From Pseudogymnoascus destructans (taxonomy: Eukaryota; Ascomycota; Leotiomycetes; Thelebolales; Thelebolaceae), in NCBI RefSeq assembly GCF_001641265.1, contig NW_020167520.1, forward strand, positions 1,612,001 through 1,676,000: a stretch of DNA of 64,000 bases, read 5' to 3'. Of the stretch, positions 44,868 through 56,191 are shown piece after piece. How positions within the stretch are numbered: position 1 is the first letter of the stretch; each line of letters opens with the position of its first letter. A program made the translations under genes and the position numbers. A model generated the notes under the pieces. It ran no database searches. It was given only the letters and a program-made list of their open reading frames with translations, and was not told where the DNA came from.

Positions 44868-45433
44868 CTAGCAAACTCCGGAAGGAACAGTCGTGCTCTC
44901 CTTCCTTCCCGTAGACCCGCTCCCCATCGACGGACCCTGACCCAATCCACGCTTCGCAAACGCCTTCCAGAGTTCACACCGGTTCGCACCACCAGTGAGC
45001 GCCTTATTGGCATCAATGATCGCGTCGCGGGCTTGCACGAATGTAGGGCTGCAGGGTTGACTGTTTATTCTTAGCGTCATGTCTTTCTCCATGGAAAATG
45101 GAGAAGGGGGAGGAAGGGAGGAAAAAAGGGGGACTTACAGAGCCATGCCATCAATAACCAACTTCATCGTCAAGAACTTCCCGTCCGTCGGCACCTTCCC
45201 GTTGAACGTTGGCTGGCGCGCCTCAGAGTTACCATGCTTCTCCACCAAGTTCCAGAGCACCTCATAAAGGATAGTCGCCCACACCGTGCTAATCGACGGC
45301 ATCAACCTGGCCGCGCGCGACCAAGGGGTTCTCGGATGGGACTTCTCCGGTGAAGAACGAGTTTCCGTATGAGAAGACGAAATCGGCATTATCAATATCA
45401 AGACCATGAACCACCTGCTTGAAGTTGACTCTC
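44868..45433 (-). pseudogene. Fungalysin (M36 metalloprotease) remnant with the catalytic domain deleted
   Basis: The 5' part (about 45433-45310) reads KQVVHGLDIDNADFVFSYG and NSFFTGEVPSENPLV, the FTP-type propeptide of M36 enzymes. In another frame it passes directly into TVWATILYEVLWNLVEKHGN, PTDGKFLTMKLVIDGMAL and, after an intron 45138-45061 (GTAAGT..CAG), QPCSPTFVQARDAIIDANKA to the normal end PSGVC. The zinc-binding HExxH region and most of the propeptide are missing, so about 400 residues were lost in one collapse. A functional copy secretes a broad-specificity protease; this one cannot. Confidence 0.85.
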
Positions 45434-45602
45434 TCTTCATTTCCCCTCTACTCTCTCGGGATAGATCCCCCAAAACAAATAAGAAAACGCCAGAACCATC
45501 TCTCTATCCCCCCAAGATGGCCATCATCCATCCATCCATCCTCCCTACAAGCCCCCCAATCAAATCTCAAGAAAATTATACAATGCACGTTCCCCCCACC
45601 AC

Positions 45603-48600
45603 CTAATTATTCCTCCCCAACTGCTGCAAGTTAACCAACTCCGCATACCTCCCCCCCTTCTTCATCAACTCCCCATGCGTCCCCGCCTCCACAATCCTCC
45701 CCTGATCAAAAACATAAATCACATCCGCCTTCTGAATCGTCGACAAGCGATGCGCCACCGCAACCGTCGTCCGTCCCTTCGCTGCCGCATCCAGCGCCGC
45801 CTGCACCACATGCTCGCTCTCTGAATCCAGCGCTGACGTCGCCTCATCCAACAACAGGATTTTGGGATCACGCAGAAGCGCGCGGGCGATGGCGATGCGT
45901 TGTTTTTGCCCACCGGACAACATCGAGCCTTTGCTGCCGACCACGGTCCCAAAGCCGTCGGGGAGGGACATGATGAAATCGTAGATGTTAGCCTCGCGAC
46001 ACGCGTGCTCGATTTCGGAGTCGGGGACATCATCGCGATCTGCACCGAGGAGGATATTATCCCTGATCGAGCCCTGGTAGAGCGTAGGTTCCTGGCTGAC
46101 GAGGGCGAGGTAGGAGCGGTAATTCGCGATGTTGAGCTTTGAGATCTCCTTTCCGTCCACGAAGACCCCGCCGACGAGGGGATCGTAGAAACGTTCTAGT
46201 AAGGCGATCGTGGTGGATTTACCGCATCCGGAGGCCCCGACGAGGGCTACGTATTGGCCTGGCTTGACGGTTAAGTTTAGGCCGCGGAGGACGGGCTGTT
46301 CGGGGCGCGTGGGGTAGCGGAAGTGGACGTCGCGGAACTCGATCGTCCCATCCATAGTCTCGAGATGTTCGCCCTCAGTGGACCAGGAATCGATAGCGGG
46401 GACGCGATCAAACAGGACCTTGAGCGCGCGCGCGGATTCCTTGGCCTTGCCCATGTCGGGGGCGAAGGAGAAGACGGTTCCGGCGGACTGGGCGCCGAAG
46501 ATTATGGAGGTGAAGCAGAGGAAGAATTGGAAGATTGTGTATTCCAAGTTGATGAGCAAAGTGCCCCCGTACCAGAATCCGAGGGCCATGACGAGGAGGC
46601 TCATGGATTGCGATGCTGCGTAGAGGGTGGAGGAGTGGAGTGTGGATTTCAGACTCACGACTGCCTGCGACGCGAGCTGCTCCTTGTACTTATCCAGCAC
46701 GTCGGTCTCGCGGGTGAGCGACGCGACGGTGCGGATGGCGGATGTGGCTTCGCAGGCGTAGCTAGCGGAGGACTCGTAGGCTTTCTTGGAGCGGCTCTGG
46801 AACTGGGCGAGGACCCAGAAGCGGAGGAAGCCGCAGCCGAGGAGGATGGGGATTGTGGAGGCGACGACGAGGGAGAGCTTCCAGCCGATGGCGATGGAGA
46901 CGGCGAGGGCGGCGACGAGGGTCACGATGACGGTGAGGATTGTGCCGAGGGTGGCGCCGGAGAGGCCGGCGATGTGCGTCGTCTCGGTAGAGAGGAAGGA
47001 TGTCAGTGCGCCGGCGGTATTCTCGTCGCGGTCGAAGAAGGCGATGTCCTGGCGCAGCATGGAGCGGAATGCCTGGTCACGCACGCGGTGCACGAGACGC
47101 TCGGAGCAGAAGGCGAAGGCCCAGCCTTGGATTGCGAAGGCGATGAATTGCACGATGGCGAGCATGAGGTACATCAGACTCCAGAAGTTGGAGTCGCTGA
47201 TGACCTGGGCTGGGGAAGAGGCGGTGGGTGCGAAGGATAGGGTCAGGATCTGCTTGGCGAAGAAGACGGCTTGGGTTGGGTTGCCGCCACCGCAGATGAT
47301 GGCCCAGAAGAGGCCGACGAGCATGAGGTGCGTTTCCTTCTTGTTGAAGGAGGCGACGAGCTTGATCAGTGTCCAGAGAGAGTACGTTTGCTCGCCCTCA
47401 GGGACGCGCTTCTGCAGGGCCAGGCTGGACTGGGACTTCTCGGTTGCGGTGCGGTTCAGCTTGTTCGCGATGTTCTTGTCATCCGGGTCTTCGATGTAAT
47501 CTTGTCCTGCGGTTTCCGAGATGTGGCGGGCGAGCTTCTCATCATCAGCATCGATAGCTGCCTGTTCTTCGGCGGTGACGGCGTTGACGGAGGCAATCTT
47601 CTGCGCCTCAACGAGTCTAAAGTACGCGCCTTGAGCTTCAAGAAGTTGATCGTGGGCACCATGTTCGATGATACGGCCTTCCTGCATAACGACGATATTG
47701 TCGGCATCCTTGATAGTAGACAGACGATGAGCGATGGTAATAGTAGTTCTCCCAGCAGCAGCGACTTCAAGCGCAGCCTGGACAACACCCTCAGACTTGG
47801 TATCAAGCGCAGACGTAGCCTCATCAAGGAGCAGAATCTTAGGATCCGAGATCATCGCACGAGCAATAGCAATACGCTGTTTCTGGCCTCCACTGAGCAA
47901 GAATCCACGCTCACCCACATGCGTCTGATATCCCTCAGGAAGGCCTGTAACAAACTCGTGGGCATTAGCCATCTTGGCCGCCCCCACAGCGAGCTCGGTC
48001 TTCTTCTCGAGACTCTCGTACTCGTACTTGGTGCCGATGAGACCGTGGAGGATGTTCTCGAGGATAGTAGTGCCGAAGAGGACGGGCTCCTGGGCAACAA
48101 GCGAGATGTTGCTGCGCAACCACCTGAGGTTGAGCGTGCTAACATCGTGGCCATCAAGGTAGACGTTACCGCGAACAGGGTCGTAGAAGCGCTCGACGAG
48201 GCCAACAATGGTACTCTTTCCGGAACCGGAGGCACCGACGAGAGCGGTCTTCTTGCCAGCTGGGATCAAAAGGCTGACGTCCTCCATGACGGTGACTTCA
48301 GGGCGCGAAGGGTAGATGTGCTTGATGTTGCGGAGCTCGACAGTTCCCTTGACGTGCTCGAGCTTGATGCCCTTGTCGTCTAAGGAGTCCAGGGGGGACA
48401 CGCGGTCGATGGTGTTGAAGATCTTGGCAGCAGCGGATATAGCAGTGGTGAAGGCCTGGATGTTAGGCGCGACGTTTCCGAACGAGAAAGCACCAATCAT
48501 GATAGCCAGCAGGGTCGTCAAAATGTTGCTGAGCGCCGTCTCGCCGTTGACGACCATCTTGGCGCCCTGCCAGAAAGCAAGACCGTAGTTGAGATAGACG

Positions 48601-49637
48601 ATGCCCATCATGCCTCCGATCATGAACCCGAGAATGACCTTGACCTTGTAACCCCACTTCTCTGCGTCGGCGAGATGGATGTCGTACTGCCTGGCCAGCT
48701 TGTCTTGCGTGCCGAAGGCCGTCGCGTTGCGGATGGAGCTGATGACCTCTTCGGCGATGGTGCCTCCCAGGGCGTACGACTCGAGGGATTTCTTGTTATA
48801 CTTGACAATGAAGCGCGACAGGCCGCCCATGAGGAAGATGATAGCAAAGACCGTGGAGGACAGGATGAGAGTGAGCTTCCAGTACTTGATGAAACCAATG
48901 ACAAAGGCCGTGACGAACGTCGCCACAGCCGCCAGGGTGAGGCCGACCTTCTCAGAGATACCATCCTGCACCAGATTCGTATCAGCCGTGATGCGCGTAG
49001 TAATCTCACCGGCACCAAGCTTGTCAAAGAACCCAATATTCTGCCTCATACACGCCTCCAAATAGCGTTCTCTGATCTTCCCGCTGATATGCTCGCCGGT
49101 ATAGATGAAGCCGACGGTGAAGATGTAGATCGTGACAAACTCGGCGACGGCAATGTATACAAAATACAAAACATTGTGGCTGAGAATCCCCGCGAATTCA
49201 TCCTTGGGGATCGTCTTGAGGAAGAGGCCCTGGAACTGGCCCGCCAGGTTACCAAAGACGATGGTCATGAGAGGGAGCGCCGCGCCGGCCGCGATGGCGC
49301 AGATGCAGCTCAGCGCGATGATGAGCTTGTCGTTGAGGGTGGCATAGCGGTACAGGGTCCAGTAGGTGGAGGTGACGACGGGGATATCGACCTGTCGCTT
49401 CAGGATCTCAGCCTCGTCGGCTGGCAAGTGGCGGAAGGGATCGTCGTGCTCGTCCTTGACTTTGATGACATTGGAGTCGAGCTTCTTGAGGTCGGCCTCC
49501 TTGTCGGGCGGCGACCCGGTCTCCTTGTCCACGGGCTTGCGGTAGTTGGCGCTCTCGACGTCGTCGGTGGACTCGCCGTTTGTGGAGGGGGTGGCTGTCG
49601 GGACCTCGAGGTCTTTCGCGTCGGGGTGAGACCCCAT
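45603..49637 (-). CDS. Full-length ABC-B (MDR/Pmd1-type) multidrug transporter
   Basis: Intronless frame of 1,344 residues from MGSHPDAKD (49637); a Met ten codons upstream is in frame but less likely. Layout TMD1-NBD1-TMD2-NBD2. NBD1: GASGSGKST, LSGGQKQR, ILLLDEATSALD, IAHRLST. NBD2: GASGCGKST, LSGGQKQR, ILLLDEATSALD, VAHRLST. Q-loops (SLVAQEP, ALVSQEP) are intact, so both ATP sites look functional. Such plasma-membrane pumps export hydrophobic drugs, azoles or toxins in fungi. Divergent from RPL39 across a repeat-rich 1.1-kb spacer. Two long antisense frames (46323-47240, 48675-49709) are codon shadows. Confidence 0.95.
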   Translation of the reverse strand: MGSHPDAKDLEVPTATPSTNGESTDDVESANYRKPVDKETGSPPDKEADLKKLDSNVIKVKDEHDDPFRHLPADEAEILKRQVDIPVVTSTYWTLYRYATLNDKLIIALSCICAIAAGAALPLMTIVFGNLAGQFQGLFLKTIPKDEFAGILSHNVLYFVYIAVAEFVTIYIFTVGFIYTGEHISGKIRERYLEACMRQNIGFFDKLGAGEITTRITADTNLVQDGISEKVGLTLAAVATFVTAFVIGFIKYWKLTLILSSTVFAIIFLMGGLSRFIVKYNKKSLESYALGGTIAEEVISSIRNATAFGTQDKLARQYDIHLADAEKWGYKVKVILGFMIGGMMGIVYLNYGLAFWQGAKMVVNGETALSNILTTLLAIMIGAFSFGNVAPNIQAFTTAISAAAKIFNTIDRVSPLDSLDDKGIKLEHVKGTVELRNIKHIYPSRPEVTVMEDVSLLIPAGKKTALVGASGSGKSTIVGLVERFYDPVRGNVYLDGHDVSTLNLRWLRSNISLVAQEPVLFGTTILENILHGLIGTKYEYESLEKKTELAVGAAKMANAHEFVTGLPEGYQTHVGERGFLLSGGQKQRIAIARAMISDPKILLLDEATSALDTKSEGVVQAALEVAAAGRTTITIAHRLSTIKDADNIVVMQEGRIIEHGAHDQLLEAQGAYFRLVEAQKIASVNAVTAEEQAAIDADDEKLARHISETAGQDYIEDPDDKNIANKLNRTATEKSQSSLALQKRVPEGEQTYSLWTLIKLVASFNKKETHLMLVGLFWAIICGGGNPTQAVFFAKQILTLSFAPTASSPAQVISDSNFWSLMYLMLAIVQFIAFAIQGWAFAFCSERLVHRVRDQAFRSMLRQDIAFFDRDENTAGALTSFLSTETTHIAGLSGATLGTILTVIVTLVAALAVSIAIGWKLSLVVASTIPILLGCGFLRFWVLAQFQSRSKKAYESSASYACEATSAIRTVASLTRETDVLDKYKEQLASQAVVSLKSTLHSSTLYAASQSMSLLVMALGFWYGGTLLINLEYTIFQFFLCFTSIIFGAQSAGTVFSFAPDMGKAKESARALKVLFDRVPAIDSWSTEGEHLETMDGTIEFRDVHFRYPTRPEQPVLRGLNLTVKPGQYVALVGASGCGKSTTIALLERFYDPLVGGVFVDGKEISKLNIANYRSYLALVSQEPTLYQGSIRDNILLGADRDDVPDSEIEHACREANIYDFIMSLPDGFGTVVGSKGSMLSGGQKQRIAIARALLRDPKILLLDEATSALDSESEHVVQAALDAAAKGRTTVAVAHRLSTIQKADVIYVFDQGRIVEAGTHGELMKKGGRYAELVNLQQLGRNN

Positions 49638-49971
49638 GGCAGCAGCGTGGGGGAGCGGTGGCACCAACCCCTGTGCTGTGCTTCTGCAGCGTTACGCTTG
49701 GTAGAATGAAGAGTCTCAAGAGTCTCAGACAGACATGTATGGAAAAGCGTATGGTAGTAAGAGGGGAAAGGGAAGGGCACGGATAGGTATATATGTGAGA
49801 CAAAGCTTTTGAATATGGAGATAGGGGGGGGTAGGGAGGTAACCCAAGATTTGATTAGATATGCTACGGAGTTTGGGGAGGGGAGTGGTTTTGAGTGGTT
49901 GTTCTTGTTGTTGGGTTATGTATAATAATAATGTGGTCAGGTTGATTCTTGGCCGGAGCTTGATCCGTCCG

Positions 49972-50020
49972 GTCGGTGGGTCGGTGAGTCGGTGGGTCGG
50001 TGGGTCGGTGGGTCGGCGGG
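49972..50020 (+). repeat. GTCGGTGG octamer array, G-quadruplex capable
   Basis: Six near-identical 8-bp units with repeated GG/GGG runs. In the transcript of the ABC gene the strand is C-rich, so any quadruplex would form on the non-template or upstream DNA strand. Confidence 0.8.
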
Positions 50021-50270
50021 GTTATACTCAGTACATGCGAGGTATGCGAGGTACGAGGGGGATGACGGATGCGAAGTACGAGTAACGAGGCGAGGGAGGC
50101 GGTAGAAGTTACAAAGGGTGGGTTTGCCAGTGTAAGGCGGGGGGACGGCGTAAGGCGGGGGACACCGACGTCGTCAGTCAGAGGCAGCTGCCGCGTCACC
50201 TCCCACGCCGAATCCTACAGCGCACACCATCCTCATCCTCATCCACATCCACATCCAGCCATCAGGCCAT

Positions 50271-50354
50271 CCAGAATCAGCCATCCAGAATCAGCCATCC
50301 AGAATCAGCCATCCAGAATCAGCCATCCAGAATCAGCCATCCAGAATCAGCCAT
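50271..50354 (+). repeat. 14-bp perfect tandem repeat, six copies
   Basis: CCAGAATCAGCCAT repeated from 50271 to 50354, adjoining related CATCCA sequence upstream. No spacers, so not a CRISPR. Confidence 0.95.
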
Positions 50355-50718
50355 CCTCACCACGCCGACCCCCCCAAACCACCGAGAGTAAGCTCTAGGA
50401 GTCTGTATGAATGAGTCTTCCCTCTCTCCCACCGACATCCAGAGGTGCCAAGGCCCGGGTTTGTACAGGTGTTCGGGTCCGAAGGTGTTGATTCCATCCC
50501 GTAGATCACGTGACTGGTAACTTCCATGTTTAACGCCGAACACAACAGTTGGGATGGATACCACGTGACCACCGCCAGGAAGCGAAGGCGGAAAGGGTTA
50601 GGGCACAGTAGCCCTGCCCCAAAATTCAGACTGCCCGCTACGATTGTAGGTTTGACGATTCTGACGAGATCTTTTTGAGGATTATCGACAACCACCAACG
50701 ACTCGACAATCATTCAAG

Positions 50719-51242
50719 ATGCCGGTACGTGATGTTACTTTGCTCCCCTGGAGGTTGGATGGGCCTGTGTTTGTGCGATCATACCAGCGACACTTCCACG
50801 AGCAAACCAACGATTCCGACAGCACCTACTACAGCCCACCTACCGCACTCTTACGCTGCGCATTGCACAGCACCACCGACCGAGACAGGAATCAAGGAAA
50901 ACATGAAAAAAAAAAAAAAAAACAAAAAAAAGCAACAGCTAACACATCCCCCCCAGAGCCACAAGTCTTTCCGCACCAAGGTCAAGCTGGCCAAGGCCCA
51001 GAAGTCCAACCGCCCCATTCCCCAATGGATCCGTCTCCGTACCGGAAACACGATCAGGTAAAATAACCTCCTTGCCTTTCTCCCTCTCCCCCGCCACCAT
51101 CAGCCTGGCTGGCTGGCTGGAGGGGTCGAGGTGATGATACAACCTTACAGCCTGCGTCCGCAGGCGCCCGAACAACTGCTGATTACCTCACAGATACAAC
51201 GCCAAGAGGAGGCATTGGAGAAAGACCCGTATTGGAATCTAG
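50719..51242 (+). CDS. RPL39: 60S ribosomal protein eL39
   Basis: Exons 50719-50724 (only ATGCCG), 50957-51057 and 51194-51242 give 51 residues, the exact family size. Introns have GTACGT..CAG and GTAAAA..CAG ends. The protein shows SHKSFRTKVKLAKAQKSN, RPIPQWIRLRTGNTIRYNAK and RRHWRKTRIGI, all highly conserved. eL39 lines the 60S exit tunnel. The first coding exon of two codons ahead of a 232-nt intron is usual for ribosomal-protein genes in filamentous fungi. Intron 1 carries an A17/A7 run near 50905-50930. Confidence 0.97.
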
Positions 51243-52682
51243 ACGACTCGCTCTCTGGTTTCTGATCCACCCCACCACCGACATCCTGGTCACGAACACG
51301 AACAACAACGAAATCAGTTGCTATTGAGAAAGGATCTTTTTGCCAGGCGGGATGGATCGGATGGGGGGGAGATGGTGCATAGCATGAGATCAATGGATTG
51401 CTGATGCACGAATTTTCTGCCAACTCTGTCTTGAGCTCTTGATTGCAAATTGTGTTGGAGTGTGATGGTGCGGTGATATGTGATGTGTATGCTGCGCTGG
51501 TCATGTTGAAGCTCCTCCTACGAACGAGAGATTTGATTCTCGATGTTCATATGATTCGATGCATGACGAGTATGATGTGCCGGCTGCCCACGAACGAGAG
51601 ATACCTTGTCTCGATATGCCGAATCGAGCAGCAGCCATCTCTACATTTCTCATTCCCCATCCCAACCCCCCCTTCCCCCGCTCCTCTCCCCTTCCCCCAA
51701 CAGCCATTAGTACTGTTCCGGAAGCTCACGTACAAACACATTCCGGAATGTCCTTCCCACCCCTCCCCGCACCCTAAAGCACTCCGGCTTCTTCGCAAAC
51801 CTTAACCCACCTCCCCCGTATCCGTCGAGCCTTACCTCAACCTCCTCTCCTCACCCCCCAACCTTCCAAACCCTCCTCCCTCTCTATCGGTTCCAAGAAA
51901 CGGACGACGGAGGTTTGTAGGAAAACACTCTCCCCAGATGTCTCTTAGCTAACATACCGCTCGTTCAATGTAAAATTGAGTGGGATGTATAGAATAGAAT
52001 AGTGCTGTGGTGGATGAGTAACCCACTCTCTCTCACTCTTACCCTCCTGCGGCGGCGGGTCAGAAGGATGGCACGGGTTACAGTTTACTCCCAGATCAGG
52101 AGTCAACCTCACCAGTAGCAATCGCGTATAGCCATGCCAACAGCTCGAAAACATCTCCTACCATTAGCCCATCATTCACTTATACATAAGCACCATCACC
52201 ATCAACTTCACCAGCAGCAATCACACATCAGATCTCATATCACATCAGCACACACACCCATTAAAAATCATCTTCATTCCATTCTCCTATCCCCATCACC
52301 CCACCGCTTCTCTCAATCTACTCTACCCCGCCTTCAAATCTACCCCACCCAATCCCCCATCTTCCATGCATCCTCAAAAGCCAAAAGAAAAGAGAGACAA
52401 GAACATCGCATCACACAAGCAAAAAAAAGCGAATCCATCTTTTCCAAACCCAGTGTATCCCGTATCATTAGCAAAAGCACGGCGAGAGAGAAGGAAAAAG
52501 GCGAAGAAATGAAGGAATGCGTGAGTAGGCGGACCAGAAGTTGTTGGGTGAGAGCTAGGTGTGGTGTTCGACCGCTGATGTCGAGGGTGAATGAAGTAGG
52601 TAAGGTTCGTATCATCATTGCTGGGTCGAGCGAGAGAGATGTCCCGAGACCCCGCCTCTCAGCATCCAAGTACAACCACCCT
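51243..52682. other. Convergent spacer between RPL39 and SKP1
   Basis: About 1.4 kb. Pyrimidine-rich blocks and several non-protein-like ORFs; a segment with ACGAACGAGAGAT occurs twice (51519 and 51590). I see no supportable gene; 3' UTRs probably occupy the ends. Confidence 0.45.
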
Positions 52683-53366
52683 TTAACGATCCTCAGCCCA
52701 CTCATTCTCCCTCCTAATCTGGTCCTCCTCCTCCGGCGTAAAATCATTCGTAATATTAAACGTCTTCCTAATCTCCTCCGGGCTCTTCCCCTTAATCATA
52801 TTCGCCACGGTCTTGCACCCCACATCGAGGAGCGGCTTGATGTCCAGGTAGTTGGAGGCCAGGATGATCTCAAACAGCATCTCCTGGTCGACCTGCATGA
52901 ACTTCTGGTCCCACTCCTCGATGTCGGTGGTCTTCTTGCGGGAGTCGGAGTCGTCGTCGGCGGAGGCGGGGGGGTCGTCTTTGTGGTGCTCGCACCATTC
53001 GATCACTTTCCTGAGGACGGATTCGTTGACCTGTGGTGCGTGTGTTAGTGGGGGTTCTTTCAGGTGCTGTGGAGGTTCTGCGGGAGATCGAGAGAGCGGG
53101 GGGGGGGGGAAGTGAAATTGCGGCGTGATTGGGGGCGGAGAGAGAAACGTACGTTGGGGATAGGCACTTCGGCGCCGGCGGTCTCACCAAGATCCTCCAT
53201 CATGTTGACGATGAGCATAGAGCGCTCGGCGACCTGGCGCTCTGTGGTGGGTGGGTTAGCTGTGTTTCATGCGGATCAGGGAAGGCTATGGGCAAGACTC
53301 ACTGACGACGATGGGGACGCCATCGTTCGAGACGAGGGTGATGGTGTTTGGGCCTTGATCAGCCAT
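52683..53366 (-). CDS. SKP1: SCF ubiquitin ligase adaptor Skp1 (SconC)
   Basis: Exons 53366-53303, 53241-53153 and 53030-52683 give 166 residues. Introns 53302-53242 (GTGAGT..CAG) and 53152-53031 (GTACGT..CAG) join phases correctly. The N-terminus ITLVSNDGVPIVV is the BTB/POZ-like strand, RQVAERSMLIVNMMEDLG the first helix; the C-terminus LFEIILASNYLDIKPLL, CKTVANMIKGKSPEEIRKTF and NITNDFTPEEE is the F-box-binding region. Skp1 links Cullin-1 to F-box proteins in cytoplasm and nucleus. Divergent from SMP3. Confidence 0.96.
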
Positions 53367-54329
53367 AGCGACGGAGTGCGTAGTAGTTTCTTGGTGTAGT
53401 TGTAGTGAGGTGAGCGATGGTAAGTGAGGAACGAAGCTGTTGTTGTTGTAGTTGCTTCGGCGTTGGGGTATTTGTATGGTAAGTTGCCTGGGGGGGAGGT
53501 GCAAGGACGAGAGGTATGACGGGGTTGTAGGTGATCAGTGTGGGGTTGTTCGTGGTTGCCTCACAAAAGCCGCAGCGCAGTCTGGGCTAAGCCGCGTTTG
53601 GTAGCTCGGCTATTTTTCTTTGCCGCGGTGGGAGGGCAAGCAAGCGCCAAGGCTGGATTTTCTTTATTTGGGCGGTTATGAATTCATATGGAATGAAGGT
53701 TATACTCCGTAGTTTGTAATTCTTTGTGGTTCCTTTGAATTCAAGGTCAAGCACTATTTTGCGATGGTGTCATGTTACTGTCGGCTGTCATTTGTTAAAG
53801 AGTCTAGTCGTGTCTCATAGGAAATGAGATGAATGAGACGGTCCTCAACAAATTCCCACGCGGGACCCTGATTCCCTGCTCCCCGCCCGCTGTCTGAGAA
53901 CCTTCGTTTGCGGAGTCCAAAATTGCAAATTTCGCCGAAAGCAGCAACCCCGCCAAAGCGATAAATCGTAAGCTTTGCTGGTTTTATGCAGACAAGACCG
54001 AGCCAACCCCAGAAAAGCGAAAGCGCGCGCGCCTTGATTGCAGTATTATGATCATCATCATCCCCACATCCCCCATCTCCATCTCCATCCCAGCCAAACC
54101 CCGACACCCTCAAACACCCACGACCATCAACAGCTTCACGACCATCCTTTTCGCCCTCGCTGCTGCTTGCTGCTCCCGCTCGCAAACCCCCAGGTCGCAC
54201 CCATCACCAATGTTGGCCACCCCCAGCACATCGCAGTTGCGATCTCGAACCACCCACCGTCACTGCGCCGCCGCGTAGCAGACCAATCTACCCCAACCAC
54301 CACAAACCACACACACAAACCGCGCAACG
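53367..54329. other. Divergent spacer between SKP1 and SMP3
   Basis: About 960 bp with no gene I would defend; the ORFs at 53775-54300 have low-complexity composition. It probably holds both promoters. Confidence 0.45.
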
Positions 54330-56191
54330 ATGTGGCGTCGCGCGTACCTGCTGCTGGCGCTGGTGCGTTTATACTTCGCGTTGTCGCCCAGCTACTTGCA
54401 TCCCGATGAGAACTTTCAGGGGCCCGAAGTCATCGCTGGTACGTCTACTTCCCCGTCATCCGCAGCCTCCGGATATCCCCGGAAGAGCGGCCCTTTTCCC
54501 ATCTCCCATCGTCGGCGTGTGGTATATCTACAGTTCTCCGTTTTCTATCCGCTAACTGCTCCCGCGATACAGGCCAGATCTTCAGCTACCCCGTCAAGCT
54601 GACCTGGGAATTCACCTCCGAAAACCCGATTCGAAGTGTCTTCCCCTTGTGGCCCGTCTATGGCCTGCCTATGCTGCTGCTGAAGTGGATATGGATCGGC
54701 AATGGACAGGGTGGGGAGGTGACGCCCGCGGTTGTCTTCTGGACGCTGCGCGTGCTCATGTTCCTGCTGAGTTTCGTGCTGGAGGACTGGGCTATTCATG
54801 AGCTGGTTGAGAAGCCACGGCACAGGAGTTTAGTGATACTATTGGTCGCCTCATCGTATGTGACGTGGACGTTCCAGGCGCATACGTTCTCGAATTCGTT
54901 GGAGACGATTTTGGTGGCGTGGAGTCTGGTGCTGATACAGAGGATTGTGGATGATAAGGTACGGATTTCCCTAGAGGCAGATATATGAAATACGCATGGA
55001 AGATGTGTGTGGTGGGATGGGAAGTGTGGACACTGGCTAACGGGTATTACAGCAGCGGACATCTCCTTTCGCATCTGCGTTGTTGGCTTTCTTGGTCGTC
55101 TTTGGATTCTTCAATCGGATCACATTTCCCGCATTTCTGTTCATCCCCGCGTTTCGTTTGATACCCCATTTCGCGCGGAAGTGAGTCCCTCCCCCGTCCC
55201 TCTCAACAATCCCCCTAACCTCCCCCCTCACAGACCCCTCTCCCTGCTCTTCATGGTCATCTCCGGCCTCTGGACCCTCTTCTTCGCCATCGCCATCGAC
55301 ACCGAATTCTACTCCCGCACCCACCCCGTCACCTGGTCCACCCTCTTCACCCACCCCATCATCACCCCCCTCAACAACCTGCGCTACAACCTCGCCACCT
55401 CAAACCTCGCACTCCACGGCCTGCACCCGCGCTACGCGCACCTCCTTTTCAACCTGCCGCAGCTCCTCGGCCCGGCCTTCCTGCTGCTGTTCTTCCGTCC
55501 TCACTTGTCGTTGCGCTTATATTCTGCTATCTCAGGCATCCTCGTCCTATCAGTGTTCCAGCACCAGGAGGCGAGATTCCTAATCCCTACCATCCCGCTG
55601 ATCCTCTCATCCATCCGGCTGCCGGCGAAGAAATCTCATCTGAAGATTTTCGCTGCGGCTTGGCTGGTGTTCAACATTATCTTCGGGGTACTGATGGGCT
55701 CCTACCACCAAGGCGGCGTAGTACCAACGCAATTCCACCTCGCGAATATGGAAGACGCGACACACGCGCTGTGGTGGAAAACATATTCCCCTCCCGTCTG
55801 GCTACTAAACGGGAAGAACGAGGTCCTCACCACACACGACCTAATGGGTATGCCCGGGGCCAAGATGATCTACGAGCTACGCGCCCTGGCGACGTGTGGC
55901 TCCTCCTCATCTTCGAACTCCAAATCGGGGAATAATAACGCGACGGGCACGTACCTCGTTGCGCCGCTGTCATCGAGTTACTTATCGGATTATATCGCCG
56001 AGAATAATGGAACGAAGGGGGGGCTGAGGTTCGAGGAAGTCTGGAGGTATAGGATGCATCTTAACCTTGATGATTTGGACTTTGGAGATGATGGGGTGTG
56101 GCCGACGCTCAAGCGCGTGGTGGGGAGGAGGGGGTTGGCGACGTGGAGAGTTAGTAGGGATTGCTCTTCATCCTCGGGGTGGAGGAGCTGA
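54330..56191 (+). CDS. SMP3: GPI mannosyltransferase 4 (GT22)
   Basis: Exons 54330-54438, 54573-54958, 55053-55180 and 55234-56191 give 526 residues. Introns all have GTACGT/GTACGG/GTGAGT donors and CAG acceptors with conserved joins. The luminal HPDENFQGPEV motif after the first membrane segment is the GT22 (PMT/PIG-B/Smp3) active-site signature. At least eight hydrophobic segments follow, with FQHQEARFLIPTIPL typical of the family. It adds the fourth mannose to GPI precursors in the ER, which is essential in many fungi because the ethanolamine phosphate goes on the neighbouring mannose. The C-terminal tail is Ser/Asn-rich and variable. Confidence 0.94.

Larger units (their letters stand above)
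49638..50718. promoter_or_regulatory. Divergent intergenic region between the ABC transporter and RPL39
   Basis: About 1.1 kb. Contains a G-rich GGTGGGTC array and a 14-bp tandem array described separately, and CACGTG-like sites at about 50507 (TCACGTGA) and 50561 (CCACGTGA). No gene. Confidence 0.5.

Noticed and set aside
46323..49709. Long antisense ORFs of 305 and 344 codons opposite the ABC transporter
   Set aside because: They follow the codon periodicity of the sense gene, are Gly/Glu/Asp-rich without motifs, and lack credible starts; shadows of a GC-biased gene.
50271..50354. Possible CRISPR array
   Set aside because: Head-to-tail 14-bp units with no spacers in a eukaryotic promoter; an ordinary minisatellite.
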